Positions 61,726 through 64,000 of a stretch of 64,000 nt of DNA are shown one piece after another. A model generated the notes under the pieces. That model had not been told where the DNA came from and did not search any database. It saw only the letters and a list, made by a program, of their open reading frames with translations. A program made the position numbers and the translations under genes. The DNA is from Planctomycetota bacterium. GTDB lineage: Bacteria; Planctomycetota; J058. Location of the stretch: contig JAMLIC010000021.1 of NCBI GenBank assembly GCA_023954375.1, positions 1 to 64,000 of the forward strand, read 5' to 3'. Position 1 is the stretch's first letter. Each line of letters opens with the position of its first letter.

Positions 61726-61903
61726 GGCCCCTCCGGCCCGAGAAGATACCGCGGCCGTCTCGCCGTGAGCCGCAAACGATCGACGGGGCGGCGCGCGAAA
61801 CGGAACCGATGCCGAGATCGAGGTAACCTGCTCGCGAGTGGAGCCTTGGGCTCTGGCCTCCGTCTTGCATTTCGCCGGGCCGAGAGAGAGAGAGAGACCG
61901 CCC

Positions 61904-63100
61904 ATGAGCCGCACCGCCCTCCTCGCCCTGACCCTGGCTCTGGGGACGGCCGCGCCGGCCCTGGCCCAGGGCTTCGGGGTCTCCGCGCCGGACGTCGCCG
62001 GGCGGGCCGAGGTCGACGAGCACGACCGCTTCCACCTGCGCCTGACGACGTTCTCGCGCGCGGGGCAGCAGCAGCGGGTCGTCACCGGCGCCGTCGTGCG
62101 CCGGACGGCCACGGCGCTCACCCTCCGCTACGAGGTCGACGCCCCCGGGTCGCGCGGGATCATCGACACCCTCCTCCTGCGCCCCGCGCCGACCGTCCGG
62201 GTGACCGAGACCGCGACGCTCCAGGCCCGCGCCGGCGGCTGGGAGGGGACCGTCGCCGGCGTGCCCCAGCGCTGGGTCCGCCAGGGCGCCCTCGAGGGCG
62301 ACACGGTCGTCCTCGTCGTGCCCGGCCTCTCGACCAACCTCTGGAACCAGTACGGCGTCCCCTACCTCGACGAGAACCTGGCCGCCCTGCGCGCCCGCGG
62401 CCTCGACGCCCGGCGCCTGGCGATCAACACCGAGGAGTCGATCGCGGTCAACGCCGCCGAGATCGCCCGCGAGGTCCGCGCCGAGGTGGCCCGCGGCAAG
62501 CGCGTCGTCCTGCTCGCCCACAGCAAGGGCGGCGCGGACACGATCACGGCCCTCTCCGACCCCGCCAACCGCGACCTCCTGCCGCACGTCCACGGCCTCA
62601 TGGCGATCCAGCCCGTCTACGGCGGGTCGCCGATCGCCGACCTCGTCGGCGGCACCTGCGCGATCCAGGGCACGGTCGACCTGTTCTTCGAGCGCGCCCT
62701 GCCGAAGCTCAACCGCGTCGACGACGCGGGCAGCCGCGACGCCGTGCGCGACCTGCGCAGCGAGACGCGCCAGGCGCTCCTGCGCCGCCACCCCTACCCC
62801 GTGGCCGAGGTCCCGACCGTCGTCCTGCGCTCGAGCTTCAGCGGCCGCGCGACCTTCAAGCCGCGTCACGTGCTGCGCAAGCCGCTGTTCGTCTTCCAGA
62901 AGTTCCTCGAGAAGACCCAGGGCGTCGCCAGCGACGGCATGGTGAGCCTCGAGTGGCAGCGGATCCCGGGCGCGGCGGCCGAGGTCACGCTCGACGACAT
63001 GGACCACTTCGAGCCCGGCTTCCGCGGCGAGAGCCCGCACAGCCCCTGCAAGGTGACGAACCTGATCGTCGACCGCATGGCGGCCGTGCTCGGACGTTAG
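61904..63100 (+). CDS. Exported lipase-like alpha/beta hydrolase
   Basis: About 398 residues. ATG 61904 gives a clean signal peptide (RTALLALTLALGTAAPALAQ). A beta-rich N-terminal part (RFHLRLTTFSRAGQQQRVV, VTETATLQARAGGWEG) precedes the hydrolase fold: VVLVVPGLSTNLWNQYG, nucleophile Ser in LLAHSKGGADT, Asp in GVASDGMVSLEWQ and His in LDDMDHFEPGF. This resembles secreted esterases or lipases. The frame is open upstream to 61838 but without coding character. Preceded by an AG-rich run. Confidence 0.82.
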   Translation: MSRTALLALTLALGTAAPALAQGFGVSAPDVAGRAEVDEHDRFHLRLTTFSRAGQQQRVVTGAVVRRTATALTLRYEVDAPGSRGIIDTLLLRPAPTVRVTETATLQARAGGWEGTVAGVPQRWVRQGALEGDTVVLVVPGLSTNLWNQYGVPYLDENLAALRARGLDARRLAINTEESIAVNAAEIAREVRAEVARGKRVVLLAHSKGGADTITALSDPANRDLLPHVHGLMAIQPVYGGSPIADLVGGTCAIQGTVDLFFERALPKLNRVDDAGSRDAVRDLRSETRQALLRRHPYPVAEVPTVVLRSSFSGRATFKPRHVLRKPLFVFQKFLEKTQGVASDGMVSLEWQRIPGAAAEVTLDDMDHFEPGFRGESPHSPCKVTNLIVDRMAAVLGR

Positions 63101-63110
63101 CTCCGGCCTC

Positions 63111-64000
63111 CTACCTCGGCGGCGGCGGCTCGAGCCGGAGCGCGCCGGCGGCGGCGAGGCAGCCGGCGAGGTCCTCGGCCACGAGCAGGAGGCCCAGGAC
63201 GACGCGCGCCGCGCCCGGGTCGTTCGTCGCCAGGGCGCCCGCGACGAGCCGGCCGCCCTCGGCCTGCGCCGGCAGGCGCTCGGCCGCGGCCCGGCCGAGG
63301 GCGGCGAGGGAGGCGTGGCCGGCGCGTCGGGCGCGCGGCGCCGGCACGTGCAGCCACAGGCCCACGCGCCCGGGCGCGAGGCGCTCGCGCAGGGCCAGCG
63401 CCACGCGGCCCATGGTCGTGCGCGGGTTCACCTCGACCAGCGGGCGCAAGCGCAGGCCGCCGGCCGCGTCGCGGAAGACGAGCGCGTCGACGCCGGCCGG
63501 TCCGCGGTGCCCGGCGCGGGCGAGGCGCTCGCCGACGTCGGCGGCGGCCGCGCGGAGCACGTCGAGCCCAGACGGCGCGCCGGCCGCGCGCTCGCCGAGG
63601 AGGCGGCGCGCGGCCGGGTCGAGGCCCGCGTCGTGCGGGCCGACGACGTGGCCGGCGTACTGCCCCCGGCGGTCGGCGAGGAAGCGCGTCACGCCGCGCA
63701 CGCGGGCGCCGCTCTCGCTCACGTCGAGCTGGACCGACAGGTCGGCCGTGCGCGCGAGCCAGGGCTCGACGACGACGGCGCCCTGCCGCTCGAGCACGCG
63801 CGCCAGCCACGCCGCCTGCGCCGCGTCGAGCGCGCCGTCGACGCGCACGGCGCCGCGGCCGCTCGTCCCCCAGGGCGCCTTGACCGCGGCGCGGCGGCCT
63901 CCGGCCGTGATGCGGCCGACGGCCTCGCGCGCGGTCGCCGCGTCCGCGCACACGACGCCGGCGTCGTCGAGCGCGCCGGGGCCGACGACCGGCGCCCACG
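63111..64000 (-). CDS. ATP-grasp-like protein, N-terminus beyond window
   Basis: The C-terminal 295 residues are visible. The frame is open to the edge (WAPVVGPGALDDAGVVCADA). Motifs: AAVKAPWGTSGRGAVRV (ATP-grasp small-domain Lys and Gly-rich loop), VVVEPWLARTADLSVQLDV, and RPLVEVNPRTTMGRVALAL with the metal-binding Glu and Asn of the ATP-grasp core. A C-terminal domain rich in Ala/Leu follows. It probably ligates a carboxylate to an amine or thiol; substrate unknown. The convergent lipase gene ends 10 bp away. Confidence 0.75.
   Translation of the reverse strand, partial: WAPVVGPGALDDAGVVCADAATAREAVGRITAGGRRAAVKAPWGTSGRGAVRVDGALDAAQAAWLARVLERQGAVVVEPWLARTADLSVQLDVSESGARVRGVTRFLADRRGQYAGHVVGPHDAGLDPAARRLLGERAAGAPSGLDVLRAAAADVGERLARAGHRGPAGVDALVFRDAAGGLRLRPLVEVNPRTTMGRVALALRERLAPGRVGLWLHVPAPRARRAGHASLAALGRAAAERLPAQAEGGRLVAGALATNDPGAARVVLGLLLVAEDLAGCLAAAGALRLEPPPPR

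Overview
The window is very GC-rich (roughly 70-75 %), gene-dense bacterial chromosome. Several protein types point to Planctomycetota, probably a deep, high-GC lineage: a prepilin-like DUF1559-type protein, a DUF1570-type gluzincin, a DUF4058 protein, a TPR protein carrying RNA polymerase alpha C-terminal domains, and TPR-bearing Ser/Thr kinases. Myxococcota is the main alternative; there is no rRNA here to decide. Starts are often GTG. Many genes have a -10-like hexamer (TATGAT, TATCAT, TAGATT, TAGGCT and similar) only 6-11 bases before the start codon, which suggests widespread leaderless transcription.

Layout. 1-6.8 kb (minus): edge-truncated transglutaminase-like exported protein, a small CULT-domain (cereblon-like) protein, a DHCR24-like FAD oxidoreductase and DNA ligase D. 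7-10.3 kb: ABC exporter, a membrane protein, and an exported heavy-metal-associated (HMA) protein whose frame contains two TGA codons exactly where its two metal-binding cysteines should be. 10.4-16.5 kb (minus): glycogen debranching enzyme overlapping TreZ, then a Ser/Thr kinase. 16.7-24.3 kb: glycosyltransferase, MoxR ATPase, TatD nuclease, a tandem-repeat patch, FtcD with a small envelope operon, and a lipoprotein pair. 24.5-26.3 kb: a complete ISKra4-type insertion sequence with inverted repeats and an 8-bp target duplication. 26.4-30.9 kb (minus): polyprenyl synthase, XseB, a frameshifted XseA and RNase Y. 31-36.5 kb: degenerate HtrA/PDZ protein, Cys-cluster membrane protein, mini-MBOAT, TPR protein, and a histone H1-like Lys/Ala/Gly protein behind a long structured intergenic region. 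36.6-44.7 kb: second kinase, a repeat patch, small hypotheticals, and an oligopeptide-type ABC importer. 44.8-49.9 kb: ECF sigma factor overlapping a very large zinc-finger anti-sigma protein with secretin-like (STN) repeats, and the divergent TPR/alpha-CTD protein. 50-64 kb: thioredoxin-like protein, RuvA, tRNA-Val, two TPR/gluzincin peptidase-like exported proteins, Usp, DUF4058, prepilin-like protein with a C-terminal RING-like finger, kelch/IPT lipoprotein, inositol monophosphatase, exported lipase-like hydrolase and an edge-truncated ATP-grasp protein.

The strongest novelty candidate is the gene at 9599-10303. One uninterrupted reading frame encodes signal peptide, HMA fold and C-terminal beta domain, broken only by TGA codons at positions 51 and 55, the two metal-ligand positions of a Cys-x3-Cys HMA motif. 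A perfect 7-bp stem with a 5-base loop (second loop base G) lies 15 bases after the second TGA, at a spacing compatible with a bacterial SECIS. This suggests a double-selenocysteine metallochaperone-like protein. Other notable points are the cereblon-like CULT protein, the sigma/anti-sigma-STN pair, a RING-like finger shared by two otherwise unrelated membrane proteins, and several families of palindromic or tandem intergenic repeats.
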